Shown here one piece after another: positions 35,485-44,133 of a stretch of 64,000 nt of DNA. This DNA comes from Bacillus sp. FJAT-47783. Its GTDB lineage: Bacteria; Bacillota; Bacilli; Bacillales; Aeribacillaceae. The first letter of the stretch is position 1; each line of letters begins with the position of its first letter. Made by a program: the position numbers and the translations under genes. Location: assembly GCF_022808615.1 (NCBI RefSeq), contig NZ_JAKZKS010000016.1:1-64000 (forward strand). The letters are read 5' to 3'. Under the pieces are notes generated by a model. That model had not been told where the DNA came from and did not search any database. It saw nothing but the letters and a program-made list of their open reading frames with translations.

Positions 35485-35801
35485 TTAAAAACCTCCTCAA
35501 TCGTTTTATACATTTAGAATACGGAAAGGATAAGGAAGTTCCTTACCCTTTTTCTTAAGAGATAAGAAAGTATAAAGCTTTGCACATCGTTTTTGTCCAG
35601 CAAAAGTCCAGCTGAGCAAGGCGCTTGCCCATTTTTTATCACATCAGAATTTATATCATGTATGCAAAGGTTTGTAGGGCTACTTGCGTTTAAGTTGTCC
35701 AACTCCAGGCTCCATCGGTTCAGATCGTCACAAGCCAATCCGTCCAGCAGGTGAAGCCGGCTTGTCTTGTACTTGTCGACGATAGGCAGGCCCCCTTTGC
35801 T
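35485..35801. repeat. Gap with decayed dispersed repeat
   Basis: No gene is visible. GCTGAGCAAGGCGCTTGCCC (35611-35630) resembles the closing end, and TTGTCCAACTCCAGGCTCC with CAAGCCAATCCGTCCAGC (35695-35750) the opening, of the same dispersed Bacillaceae repeat as at 17391. The whole looks eroded. It separates the deaminase from the aldehyde dehydrogenase gene without an obvious terminator. Confidence 0.45.
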
Positions 35802-36683
35802 TTATTGATGTACGATTTCTACTGCTCTCTTAAAATCTTTTCTAACACTTTCATACTCTTCCTGAGATAACGGAAGGCGAGGAGGACGAGATGGTCCAAC
35901 CGGTTGTCCTGCTAATTCCATCATGTATTTAATGTATTGGACTAATTGAGGGCTTGCATCATAATGGAATAACGGAAGCTGACGACGGTACAATGGAAGT
36001 GCTTCGTCTATTTTGCCTTCTTTCGCTAATTTAAATAATTGAACGCCTTCACGAGGTAATGCGTTCGGTACACCAGAAATCCAACCTGTTGCGCCAATCA
36101 TTGGACCTTCTAGTGCTAAATTGTCAACCCCAACCATGACTTCTAAGTTCGTTCTATCTAAAATATCATGCATACGGCGAATATCACCTGAAAATTCTTT
36201 TACAGCCACGACGTTTTCAAATTGAGCGATTTCCGCTAACAAATCCGGTGTTAAATCTGTTGGATAATCGCGTGGATTGTTATAAGCGATAATAGGAATT
36301 CCTACATTGTTAATGGCTTTATAGTGTTCTAGAATTTCATTTTTTAACGGCTTATAGTTAATAGGTGGCAATGCCATGACCCCAGCAGCTCCAGCATTTT
36401 TGGCATGCTCTACCCATTGGACGGCTTGCTTCGTAGATGGAGCAGCAGATCCGACAACTACAGGTACACGTCCATTTGCAGCTTGAATGACAGTTTCAAC
36501 CACTTTTGCTCGCTCTTCGGGAGAAAAAGTCGCATATTCTCCGAGAGATCCTGCTGGAACAAGTCCATTAATCCCTTCTTGGATCAGCCAATCACACACC
36601 TCATATAATCTTTTGTAATCAACTTCATAATCTTCTGTAAATGGAGTAACTAATGCGACGTAAACACCTTCGAATTTAGCCAT
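35802..36683 (-). CDS. DHDPS/NAL family, probable pyrroline-4-hydroxy-2-carboxylate deaminase
   Basis: 293 residues of the DapA fold. The Schiff-base lysine is K162 (VVAVKEFSGD) and the active-site tyrosine Y134 (IIAYNNPRDY). The DapA GTTGE loop is GSLGE here, so it is not a true dihydrodipicolinate synthase. In bacterial hydroxyproline pathways a member of this family removes ammonia from pyrroline-4-hydroxy-2-carboxylate to give 2-oxoglutarate semialdehyde, the substrate of the next gene. A sigma-54 promoter lies 49 bp upstream. Confidence 0.84.
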   Translation of the reverse strand: MAKFEGVYVALVTPFTEDYEVDYKRLYEVCDWLIQEGINGLVPAGSLGEYATFSPEERAKVVETVIQAANGRVPVVVGSAAPSTKQAVQWVEHAKNAGAAGVMALPPINYKPLKNEILEHYKAINNVGIPIIAYNNPRDYPTDLTPDLLAEIAQFENVVAVKEFSGDIRRMHDILDRTNLEVMVGVDNLALEGPMIGATGWISGVPNALPREGVQLFKLAKEGKIDEALPLYRRQLPLFHYDASPQLVQYIKYMMELAGQPVGPSRPPRLPLSQEEYESVRKDFKRAVEIVHQ

Positions 36684-36731
36684 TCTGTTTTCCCCTCTCT
36701 TTTTCCAAAATTTCTATTCATCATTATTTAG

Positions 36732-36747
36732 TGCAAAAATTGTACCA
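36732..36747 (-). promoter_or_regulatory. Sigma-54 promoter for the deaminase gene
   Basis: Minus strand TGGTACAATTTTTGCA: GG and GC 10 bases apart, one change from TGGCAC-N5-TTGCA. It ties this gene to the activator at 30164, 5 kb away. Confidence 0.82.
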
Positions 36748-36954
36748 ATTCGTAAATATTGAAAGAAAAATGATTATTTTTCGCATATTCTCTTTAATTG
36801 TCTTGTTCCTACGATGTTTTAATGTGTCTATTTTTCTATACATGATGATGGAAGCATGATGTAAATGAAGTTATACATTGTTAAAAAAGTTATACATATT
36901 GGCATATAGATACTGATAAGAAAATATTCTTATAAAATAGAGGTTTAAATTTAA

Positions 36955-37007
36955 TTGACAATGATTCTCGATATCATTTATAGTGATATTAATGAGAATG
37001 TTTATCA
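36955..37007 (+). promoter_or_regulatory. Promoter with two Fur boxes ahead of flavodoxin
   Basis: TTGACA (36955-36960) and TATAGT (36979-36984) form a promoter with 18-bp spacing. Fur-type 7-1-7 sites overlap it: TGACAATGATTCTCG (36956-36970, 12 of 15 matches) and TGAGAATGTTTATCA (36993-37007, 13 of 15). Iron-loaded Fur should cover the promoter and the start of transcription. Confidence 0.78.
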
Positions 37008-37049
37008 ATTGTTCGTTTAGTATAGATAGTTTGTGAAAGGAGATTTTTT

Positions 37050-37520
37050 ATGGAGAAGATTATTTTAGTTTTTGCCAGTATGAGCGGAAATACTGAAGCG
37101 ATGGCAGATGAGATTGTAAACGGAATTAAAAAAGCAGGTGGGGAAGTAGAGGTGTTGGATATGATTGAAGCAACAACTGCTTCCATACTTGAAGAATACG
37201 ATGGAATTTTATTAGGTGCCTATACGTGGGGAGACGGAGAACTACCAGATGAATTTTTAGATTTTTATGATGAAATGGAAGACCTTAACCTTAAAGGGAA
37301 AAAAGCGGCGGTCTTTGGTTCAGGGGATACATCTTATCCACAATTTTGCGGAGCTGTCGATATTTTAACGGAACGTCTAAAGGAAAGAGGGGCAGAAATG
37401 GTGTTGGACGGATTAAAAGTTGAACTAACACCGGAGGGAGAAGATGTTGAGGCTTGCATACAGTTTGGCGAGCGTTTCGTCCAAAAGTTGAAAGGGGAAA
37501 AGGAACAACCAAGTGTCTAA
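37050..37520 (+). CDS. Flavodoxin
   Basis: 156 residues. FMN phosphate loop ASMSGNTEAMA (9-19), the YTWGDGELPD segment around the ring and GSGDTSYPQFCGAVD near residue 90 are all present. Flavodoxin replaces ferredoxin as an electron carrier when iron is scarce, which agrees with the double Fur box upstream. AAAGGAG precedes ATG 37050. Two further genes follow closely on the same strand. Confidence 0.93.
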   Translation: MEKIILVFASMSGNTEAMADEIVNGIKKAGGEVEVLDMIEATTASILEEYDGILLGAYTWGDGELPDEFLDFYDEMEDLNLKGKKAAVFGSGDTSYPQFCGAVDILTERLKERGAEMVLDGLKVELTPEGEDVEACIQFGERFVQKLKGEKEQPSV

Positions 37521-37538
37521 CGATAGGAGGTTTTTACC

Positions 37539-38315
37539 GTGCAAAATAAAAACCCGTATATTTCGATTAAAACAATGTCAGATCAACATTTAGAGACGTT
37601 TATTCGTTGTCCGCAACGCTTTTTTTATCAACATGTAGTAAAGGAAAGTCGAATGGAATGGACATGGGAAGAAGGTGTACAACAAGTTATCAATCAAGTT
37701 GTTCATCAGTTTTACTTATTGCCATATCAAGCTCGGACTGCACATCGTATACTAACTCTAATTGAGAAGTATTGGAAGCTATTAAGTATAAATCAGTTTG
37801 AATCAAAAATTCATTACTATGCGATTTTGGCAAAAGTAACCGACCACCTTCTTCATTTTTTAAGCAAAGAACGAAGTCAATGCCCGCCATTATTGCTGTA
37901 CGAAAAGCTCCAATCGTACATACAAGAATTAGAAACGAAATTGTCCGTTCTTTTTGAAGTAGTAGAAGGGGGAGAACGGTCATTTCGAATAAAAAAATTT
38001 GTTACTTCCTCAGAACAAGGCTTGAGCGAGCTTTTTTACTACTTAATGATTATTTTCTCAAAGGAAGTATTCAACACTATTCCAAAAGTGATTGAAGTTT
38101 ACGGTGTCATTGATGGAAGAAAACAAGTGTACACACCAAAAGAGGAAGACGTTTCAGAAGCGATTACGTATTTACAGCTGTTAAAAGAAATAGTAGAAGA
38201 TCCAAGCAGCTATTCAAAAACGTATTTTCACTGTGAACAATGTCCATATATGAACAAATGTGAGGAAAGTATGTTACAGGCAGAAAAAGAGACACCATTT
38301 CAATACGTGCATTAA
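37539..38315 (+). CDS. RecB/AddB-like protein with 4Fe-4S cysteines
   Basis: 258 residues. FIRCPQRFFYQHV near the N-terminus and CEQCPYMNKCEE near the C-terminus give the one-plus-three cysteine pattern that ties Cas4, AddB and other PD-(D/E)XK proteins to a 4Fe-4S cluster. EAITYLQLL resembles the Q-x-x-x-Y region. I cannot find a clear catalytic D...E-x-K set, so it may bind DNA without cutting. It lies 18 bp after flavodoxin and 15 bp before the IDEAL gene, so it probably shares the Fur-controlled transcript. Confidence 0.65.
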   Translation: MQNKNPYISIKTMSDQHLETFIRCPQRFFYQHVVKESRMEWTWEEGVQQVINQVVHQFYLLPYQARTAHRILTLIEKYWKLLSINQFESKIHYYAILAKVTDHLLHFLSKERSQCPPLLLYEKLQSYIQELETKLSVLFEVVEGGERSFRIKKFVTSSEQGLSELFYYLMIIFSKEVFNTIPKVIEVYGVIDGRKQVYTPKEEDVSEAITYLQLLKEIVEDPSSYSKTYFHCEQCPYMNKCEESMLQAEKETPFQYVH

Positions 38316-38329
38316 GAAAGGAGAAGGCG

Positions 38330-38737
38330 ATGTTTCAGCAATTTGTTGTAATAAATGAATTTACACACGTGCTAGATTGTTATTGTCCATATTGTCAAGA
38401 ATTGAATCATTTCGAATTTCAAAAAGGAGATATCATTGAATTAACAGAAGAACAAAAATTTCTCCCTGAAATGGGTACCTATATTTTAGTTCAAGTGAAT
38501 AAAGAATATCGATTTTTTATCGCTTTAGAAGACTTAGATTATTATTATAAGAAAGAAAATATTTGTTCCACTGGAGATTTACAGCTGAAAGAAAACTATT
38601 TACGCTTTAAAATTGATGAAGCACTTGACTGTGGTGATAAAGAGTCGTTCCACTTTTATGTTTATCAATTTAATGAAATTCAGGAGTTTCTAAGGACAGT
38701 ATTGCAAAAAAATTCTATTCTACTACAGAATGTATAA
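38330..38737 (+). CDS. IDEAL-domain protein
   Basis: 135 residues. The C-terminal part has LRFKIDEALDCGDKESF, the name-giving IDEAL segment found in small Firmicute proteins. The N-terminal half carries a CYCPYC cysteine pair. AAGGAG precedes ATG 38330. The domain is thought to mediate protein binding; no precise role is known. It ends the flavodoxin group. Confidence 0.8.
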   Translation: MFQQFVVINEFTHVLDCYCPYCQELNHFEFQKGDIIELTEEQKFLPEMGTYILVQVNKEYRFFIALEDLDYYYKKENICSTGDLQLKENYLRFKIDEALDCGDKESFHFYVYQFNEIQEFLRTVLQKNSILLQNV

Positions 38738-38937
38738 AATGTGTAAATTACGAACTTTAAGGAGAAGGTTTTTTACCAGAAATTATATTTTAAGGTTGAT
38801 AGTGTGAGAGGAAATTAAGGAATTTGTAGATAAGCAAAGTATATTCATGAAATAACAATAAAGGTTTTTATCACATTAAACTTATATAGGAGAATGAATC
38901 ATCTCTTAAACATACTTGAAACAATCATATCTTCGCA

Positions 38938-38974
38938 AAAAAATCAAGCACCCAATTGGAGGCTTGATTTTTAA
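38938..38974 (-). terminator. Terminator of glpT
   Basis: AAATCAAGC and GCTTGATTT pair around ACCCAATTGGAG; a run of seven T follows on the minus strand. Confidence 0.85.
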
Positions 38975-38982
38975 GTATGTAT

Positions 38983-40341
38983 TTATTTTAATTCTGTTTG
39001 TCCCTTTACGTTCCATGTTAAGGCGAAAAGAATAATAGCTAAAATACAAGATCCTGTTAGTAACATAAATCCTGCATCCCAACTCGCCAATTCTACAACA
39101 TAACCTAGTAAAGCGTTAGCCATTACGGCCCCACCTAAGTAGCCAAATAAGCCAGTTAAACCAGCTGCTGTTCCAGCTGCTTTTTTAGGAACGTAGTCTA
39201 GTGCTTGTAATCCAATCAACATAACAGGTCCATAAATTAAGAAACCAATTGCAATTAAAGCGATGTTATCAATCATAGTATTTCCTGCAGGATTTAGCCA
39301 ATAGACTACGACAGCAATTAAGACACCAATCATAAATATAACACCAGATGGTCCTCGGCGACCTTTAAATAATTTATCGGAAAGATAACCACATAGTAGA
39401 GTGCCTGGTATTCCGGCCCACTCATATAAAAAGTAAGCCACACTAGACTCTTCCATATTAAATCCTTTTTCTTCACTTAAATAAGCAGGTGCCCAGTCAA
39501 GTACACCATATCGAACAAAATAAACAAATACATTGGCAATTGCGATAATCCAAATCCATTTGTTATTTAACACATACTTAAATAAAATTTCTTTTGTGGT
39601 TAATTCTGTTTCAAATGTCTTTTTTGAAGCAGTAGGATAATCGTTACGATATTCTTCAATTGGCGGTAAACCAACTGATTGCGGTGTGTCTCTCATTAAT
39701 AAGAATGCTATTATTGCTACTCCAATAGCTACAAGAGCTGGCAGGATAAAAACACCTTCATAACCTGTATAAACTGCTCCAAAATATGTCGAAACGATCG
39801 ATACTCCAGCGATGGCTAATGGAGCCATTAATCCTCCACCTACGTTGTGTGCTACATTCCAGATAGCTGTTTTACCCCCACGTTCATTAACACTAAACCA
39901 GTGAACAAGAGTTCGTCCAGAAGGAGGCCACCCCATTCCTTGAAACCAACCGTTTAAAAAAAGCATAATAAACATAATCGTAACAGATGACGTAAAAAAT
40001 GGAATAAAGCCGAATAATAAGTTAATGATGGCTGACAATATTAGACCAGTTGCTAAAAAATATCTAGGATTACTTTTATCTGATACTGTGCCCATCACAA
40101 ATTTACTAATACCATAAGCAATAGAGATTGCTGATAAAGCAACACCTAGTTCCCCTTTGGAAAACCCTTGTTCCGTTAAATAAGGTATCGCTAAGGAAAA
40201 GTTTTTTCGAATTAAATAATATCCAGCATAACCAATAAAAATTCCGAGAAATACTTGCAATCTTAGCTTTTTATATTCTGAATCAATTCTATTTTTTGGA
40301 AGTCTTTCTATAGCTGGTGCAGGCTTAAAAAACTTAAACAT
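38983..40341 (-). CDS. glpT: Glycerol-3-phosphate transporter GlpT
   Basis: 452 residues, an MFS organophosphate:phosphate antiporter with 12 spans. Typical parts: [36 protein letters not shown] and NVAHNVGGG. It imports glycerol 3-phosphate in exchange for phosphate. The start is [15 protein letters not shown] (plus-strand base 40341) with GGAGGT ahead; the longer open frame to 40443 runs through the leader hairpin and is not coding. The leader has a cre site and a terminator hairpin, as expected for CcpA and GlpP control. Confidence 0.93.
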   Translation of the reverse strand: MFKFFKPAPAIERLPKNRIDSEYKKLRLQVFLGIFIGYAGYYLIRKNFSLAIPYLTEQGFSKGELGVALSAISIAYGISKFVMGTVSDKSNPRYFLATGLILSAIINLLFGFIPFFTSSVTIMFIMLFLNGWFQGMGWPPSGRTLVHWFSVNERGGKTAIWNVAHNVGGGLMAPLAIAGVSIVSTYFGAVYTGYEGVFILPALVAIGVAIIAFLLMRDTPQSVGLPPIEEYRNDYPTASKKTFETELTTKEILFKYVLNNKWIWIIAIANVFVYFVRYGVLDWAPAYLSEEKGFNMEESSVAYFLYEWAGIPGTLLCGYLSDKLFKGRRGPSGVIFMIGVLIAVVVYWLNPAGNTMIDNIALIAIGFLIYGPVMLIGLQALDYVPKKAAGTAAGLTGLFGYLGGAVMANALLGYVVELASWDAGFMLLTGSCILAIILFALTWNVKGQTELK

Positions 40342-40429
40342 AATAATACCTCCTAACCTATTGAATAGAGAATTAATGCCACTTATTAATAAGCCAATCT
40401 CCCTCCTTTTCTCTATATAGTTGGAACAT

Positions 40430-40552
40430 AAAAAAAAGCCCACACTAATTCACACTTACCAAAGGGGAAGTGTATTAATAGTGCGAGCCTCCAATTCTCC
40501 ATTCGACATTAACTTGTACTAATACATTACATACTTAAGAAAGCGTTGTCAA
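40430..40552 (-). promoter_or_regulatory. glpT promoter, cre site and leader terminator
   Basis: Minus strand: TTGACA (40547-40552), 17 bp, TAATGT (40524-40529). A cre-like site, TTGACAACGCTTTCTT (40537-40552), overlaps the -35 box with one mismatch to the consensus. In the leader, GCTCGCACTATTAATACACTT pairs loosely with AAGTGTGAATTAGTGTGGGC (40433-40489), followed by eight T. B. subtilis glp leaders end likewise and are read through only with GlpP and glycerol 3-phosphate. Confidence 0.75.
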
Positions 40553-40606
40553 TACGTTAGTGCTATTTTTCCTTTTATGATTGAAAGTAATGCTAGAATG
40601 ACTTAA

Positions 40607-41281
40607 CTTACCTATACATTTACACTTCGAGATGCAAAATGGTCAAACGGTGATCCCGTTACAGCACAGGACTTTGAGTATGCATGGAAATGGGCATTAA
40701 ATCCTGAAAATGAGTCGAAGCAAGCTTGGTATCTTTATTACATAAAAAATGGCAAAGCGGCTCATGGAGGTGAAGCAAGTTTAGATGATGTTGGAGTAAA
40801 GGCAATAGATAACAAAACACTTGAAGTAACATTGGAATCCCCCGCGCCGTATTTCCTTGAGTTAACAGCTTTTAGTGTTTACTTTCCTGTTAATAGCAAA
40901 ATTGCAAAGGAACAAAACGAATGGTATCTCGATGCAGGAGAACAATTTGTCACAAATGGCCCTTTTACTTTAACTAATTGGGAACATAATAATGAGATTA
41001 CTCTTGAAAAAAATGAACAATATTGGGATGATGATGCAGTAAATATAGAAAAAATTCAAATGTTAATGATTAATGACCAAAATACGGAATTAAATATGTT
41101 TGAAAATCACGAACTAGATTGGGCTGGCTCTCCAACTGGCTCACTTCCAGCTGAAGCAATTCCAACTCTTCAGGATAAGGGGACGTTAAATATTCAATCC
41201 ATTGCGGCTACGTATTGGTTTGTTGTGAACGTTGAATACATACACCAGCAGCAGGAAATTCAAAATGAGACACAAATTTAA
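40607..41281 (+). pseudogene. Remnant of an oligopeptide-binding protein (OppA)
   Basis: The frame starts after a stop at 40604 and reads YTFTLRDAKWSNGDPVTAQDF, then NPENESKQAWYLYYIKN and VTNGPFTLTNWEHNNEITLEKNEQYW, all from the middle of OppA-type lipoproteins (SBP family 5). The signal peptide and first 80 or so residues are gone, and after YWFVVNVE the frame shifts and ends. About 220 of some 540 residues remain. No opp permease genes are nearby, so this is a dead fragment. Confidence 0.85.
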
Positions 41282-41421
41282 ATTTGAGAATGTAGTCGGT
41301 ATAGAATTAAAAGAAACCTTTCTCACGGCCTAAGATGCTACAACGTCTCCTTTTCTATTATAAACATTTTTGGTAAAATTAAGATGTTGGTTGAAGAATT
41401 CAAAATTTGGAGTGACCAGTA

Positions 41422-41652
41422 ATGCTTTTGTTTTTTGGTAAGTTTATCTTGTTTTATTTGTTCGGTACAATTGCGTTCGCCCTTTTTAAGGTAATGTACT
41501 ATAGTATCAGCAAAAAATTGATTACAAAAACGGCTGATGGTACTAAACTGAATTGGGCTTTGAATGTCTTTGTTAAAAACGGTAAGAAATTGGATAGTAA
41601 CGATTACTTCGTAGTGGGCGTTTTTGCGGTTATTTGCACATTATATTTATAA
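41422..41652 (+). CDS. Small membrane protein, convergent with a secreted precursor
   Basis: 76 residues with two hydrophobic spans (LFFGKFILFYLFGTIAFALFKV and DYFVVGVFAVICTLYL) and a basic middle (SISKKLITKTADGTK). I do not recognise it. It ends 31 bp from the end of the secreted protein at 41684 and shares a terminator with it. Small membrane proteins beside peptide toxins often give immunity, but this is conjecture. Confidence 0.55.
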   Translation: MLLFFGKFILFYLFGTIAFALFKVMYYSISKKLITKTADGTKLNWALNVFVKNGKKLDSNDYFVVGVFAVICTLYL

Positions 41653-41686
41653 AAGACTCCTAGAATATTTCCAGGAGCTTTTCTTA
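41651..41686. terminator. Bidirectional terminator
   Basis: AAAAG-ACTCCT pairs with AGGAG-CTTTT around an AT-rich loop between two convergent genes. Confidence 0.7.
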
Positions 41687-42271
41687 TTCCGTAGGATATC
41701 CATTATTTTTACAGAAGTCTTTAATCTTCTTATGTTTTTTTGAAAACTTTTTGCATGCTTGTTTAATCCCATGTGTATAAACATCTTTTAAGAACTGTTG
41801 TGCCACTCCTGCTAATCCAAGTGCTGTCAAAATTGCGATTAATTCTTGCAACGAAATATATACAACCCAAGGTAACGCAGGGGCAATCATAGCCTTGATT
41901 TGATTATCTTCTTTTACTGCAACCTGTTTCTCTTCCTCTAAAAATTTCACTTGTTCTGTTGGTAAGTTTTCAAAAAACATCGCCATATTTGTCACTTGAT
42001 CTACTGAAAAACCAATTTGGAGTGCTTTTTGGCGGTCTACAGAATATGTAAAATCATCATTGGTTTTCAATGCTTCTTTTACAAACTTCTTCGCTTTTTC
42101 CATGTCTTTTTCATCAACATTTTGCACAACATCACTAACTTCTTGATGATTGATCAAACTTTCTGTTGCATTTTTTGCCTGTACTGTAGCTCCTGGAGTA
42201 GTCAATATTACTGTTGTTAGGAGTGCCAATACTGAAAGAAGCGTTAACACCCTAGTCTTCAAACTTTTCAT
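41684..42271 (-). CDS. Secreted protein, possible peptide-toxin precursor
   Basis: 195 residues. A Sec signal peptide (basic start, LTLLSVLALLTTVILTTPG, cleavage after VQA near 32) is followed by an acidic helical propart (residues 35-125). A hydrophobic stretch, ALPWVVYISLQELIAILTALGLAG (about 132-155), precedes a strongly basic end with two cysteines (ACKKFSKKHKKIKDFC). An acidic pro-region ahead of a hydrophobic/cationic Cys pair is the build of secreted bacteriocins such as SDP. I know no direct homologue, and processing genes are not nearby. Confidence 0.6.
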   Translation of the reverse strand: MKSLKTRVLTLLSVLALLTTVILTTPGATVQAKNATESLINHQEVSDVVQNVDEKDMEKAKKFVKEALKTNDDFTYSVDRQKALQIGFSVDQVTNMAMFFENLPTEQVKFLEEEKQVAVKEDNQIKAMIAPALPWVVYISLQELIAILTALGLAGVAQQFLKDVYTHGIKQACKKFSKKHKKIKDFCKNNGYPTE

Positions 42272-42752
42272 AACAAAAACATCCTCCTACGGTTTATATT
42301 TACAAGTAATATGTAATATATTAACATATAAACCAAATATATAGAATCATTGTTTTTGAGAATTTTATAAACTTTTAATTTTCTATCTGATAAAAGATTA
42401 GTACTAAGAAGGGGCTGGGTGATGATCCTTAAATTTAACAAATTTGTAAAGGTTAAAGGGTGTAGATAGCACACTAAAACACTTGAAATTTTTGTTTTTA
42501 TTTCGTAATGCTCCTAATGACTTTTATAAACAAGGACGACACTGTTGATGGAGAAAAGATGGACGGAAATGAAATGATGGGTGAAAGAACGATGTGTGAA
42601 CGGAAACCAGTCATCCGTGCCCATCCCACGGATGACTGGTCTTTACAGAATGACCGATAGAAAGGAAGAAGAGAAATTAGTCTGCCTCCTCTTTTGAGTA
42701 GTGGTAAAATGTTATCAGGGTAGATTGGAACATAAATTATAGGAGGATCGTT
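42272..42752. other. Gap with a perfect 14-bp hairpin
   Basis: ACCAGTCATCCGTG (42606-42619) and CACGGATGACTGGT (42627-42640) are perfectly complementary around 7 bases. No T-run follows and no gene ends just before it. The rest of the gap is AT-rich. AGGAGG lies ahead of ATG 42753. Confidence 0.6.
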
Positions 42753-43814
42753 ATGAATAAAATTAATAAAGTAAGAGAACAATTTGACTCATTGGGAATT
42801 GATGGAATTTTAATTACAAACCGATTCAATCGCCGTTATATGACAGGCTTTACAGGAACAGCAGGAGTTGTGTTAATTTCTAAAACAGAAGCGAAATTCA
42901 TTACAGATTTTCGCTATATTGATCAAGCGAAAGAACAAGCAGAAAACTATGAAATTGTGAATAATGAGCGAGACATGACAGCAGCTGTTGTAGCTCAAGT
43001 GAAAAAAATGAACATTAAAAAGCTTGGGTTTGAAACGAAAAGTCTCACACATGAAGAATATTGTCATTATAGTGAGAGATTAGAAGCAGAGATGGTACCT
43101 GTTGGAAAGATAATAGAACAACTTCGCATGATAAAATCAGAAGACGAAATAAACATTTTGAAAGAAGCCGCTCATATTGCTGATCAGACCTTTACGCATC
43201 TCCTCTCATATATTCGACCAGGAATTACGGAATTAGAGGTTTCCAATGAAATTGAGCGCTATATGAGAACGCTTGGTGCGACTTCTTCCTCATTTGATAC
43301 AATTGTTGCATCTGGATACCGTGCTTCATTACCGCATGGAGTTGCAAGTCCGAAAGTGATTGAAAAAGGAGAGCTTGTGACATTAGATTTTGGTGCCTAT
43401 TACAAAGGGTATTGCTCTGATATCACAAGAACGATTGCGGTTGGAGAGATTAGTGAAGAGTGGAAAGAAATTTATCATATTGTGCTTCATGCACAAGAAA
43501 AGGCGATACAAGGAATTAAGCCGGGCGTAACAGGACGGGAAATTGATGAGCTTGCGAGAGGATACTTGAGAGAAAAAGGATATGGTCAATATTTTGGTAC
43601 AGGAACAGGTCATGGAATTGGCTTAGAAATTCATGAAGAGCCTTTTCTTTCTACAAAATCAGATGTTGTTTTAGAACCGAACATGGTCATTACCGTAGAA
43701 CCAGGTATTTACATTCCAGAAAAGAGTGGGGTTCGCATTGAAGATGATATGATCGTAACTGAATCCGGTTATGAAATCATTACACATTCAACAAAAGAAT
43801 TAATCATTATATAA
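42753..43814 (+). CDS. Xaa-Pro dipeptidase, M24 family
   Basis: 353 residues. The metal ligands of the pita-bread fold are seen: aspartates in LDFGAYYKGYCSDITRT, the histidine in GTGHGIGLEIHEEP, and glutamates in TVEPGIY and VRIEDDM. It removes the residue before proline in short peptides and matches the B. subtilis YqhT/PapA type in length. ATG 42753 follows AGGAGG. In Bacillus this gene usually stands beside efp; here it is alone between intergenic repeats. Confidence 0.91.
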   Translation: MNKINKVREQFDSLGIDGILITNRFNRRYMTGFTGTAGVVLISKTEAKFITDFRYIDQAKEQAENYEIVNNERDMTAAVVAQVKKMNIKKLGFETKSLTHEEYCHYSERLEAEMVPVGKIIEQLRMIKSEDEINILKEAAHIADQTFTHLLSYIRPGITELEVSNEIERYMRTLGATSSSFDTIVASGYRASLPHGVASPKVIEKGELVTLDFGAYYKGYCSDITRTIAVGEISEEWKEIYHIVLHAQEKAIQGIKPGVTGREIDELARGYLREKGYGQYFGTGTGHGIGLEIHEEPFLSTKSDVVLEPNMVITVEPGIYIPEKSGVRIEDDMIVTESGYEIITHSTKELIII

Positions 43815-43815
43815 G

Positions 43816-43843
43816 GAGACAGCGGACAAGCTGTCTCTTTTTC
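43816..43843 (+). terminator. Terminator of the M24 peptidase gene
   Basis: GAGACAGC and GCTGTCTC around GGACAA, followed by TTTTTC. Confidence 0.85.
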
Positions 43844-43856
43844 ACATAGAATTTAT

Positions 43857-44010
43857 CCCACTCTTAACGGGCAGTAAGACCCCCACCTCAAGATTCTGTA
43901 GTAAAGCAAAGAAGGTAGGTGGGGGACAACTGCCCGTAAAGGTCCGATTGGTTCAACTAACATTCAGTGGGGGATGAAAAAACCCCCCACTGAATGAAGT
44001 TTCACTTTAT
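43857..44010 (+). mobile_element. tnpB-less IS200/IS605-like mini-element, copy 2
   Basis: It begins CCCACTCTTAACGGGCAG right after TTTAT (43852-43856) and ends TTTCAC-TTTAT, the same junctions as copy 1. The two hairpins are intact, but the segment between them is 30 bp shorter: GATTGGTTCAA runs directly into CTAACATTCAG. It is the most reduced of the three copies. Confidence 0.65.
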
Positions 44011-44015
44011 TATTA

Positions 44016-44110
44016 CCCTCAACATTAAGGAGTGAAACTTAAAGTTCAAGTAATGGAAAGAATCCGCAAGTTATGAAAAACACCTCAATAAAAACAGATA
44101 GTGATGAAAC
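44016..44110. repeat. 20-21 bp phased word tract T3 (degenerate)
   Basis: It begins a few bases beyond copy 2. On the minus strand the unit ACTTGCGGATTCTTTCCATT occurs, sharing ACTTGCGGAT with tract T2, beside ACTTGAACTTTAAGTTTCAC and TATTGAGGTGTTTTTCATA. On the plus strand TGAAA/ATGGAAA/ATGAAAA recur at 44032, 44053 and 44073. The outer units are eroded. Confidence 0.6.
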
Positions 44111-44133
44111 ACCTTGTAAATTCCCAAAAAAAT

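Noticed and set aside
35802-36683. True dihydrodipicolinate synthase (DapA)
   Set aside because: The DapA GTTGE loop is replaced by GSLGE, and the gene lies in the sigma-54 catabolic cluster.
40342-40443. 34-codon N-terminal extension of GlpT
   Set aside because: It is translated from the leader terminator and lacks a ribosome site; GGAGGT precedes the start at 40341, and the family starts there.
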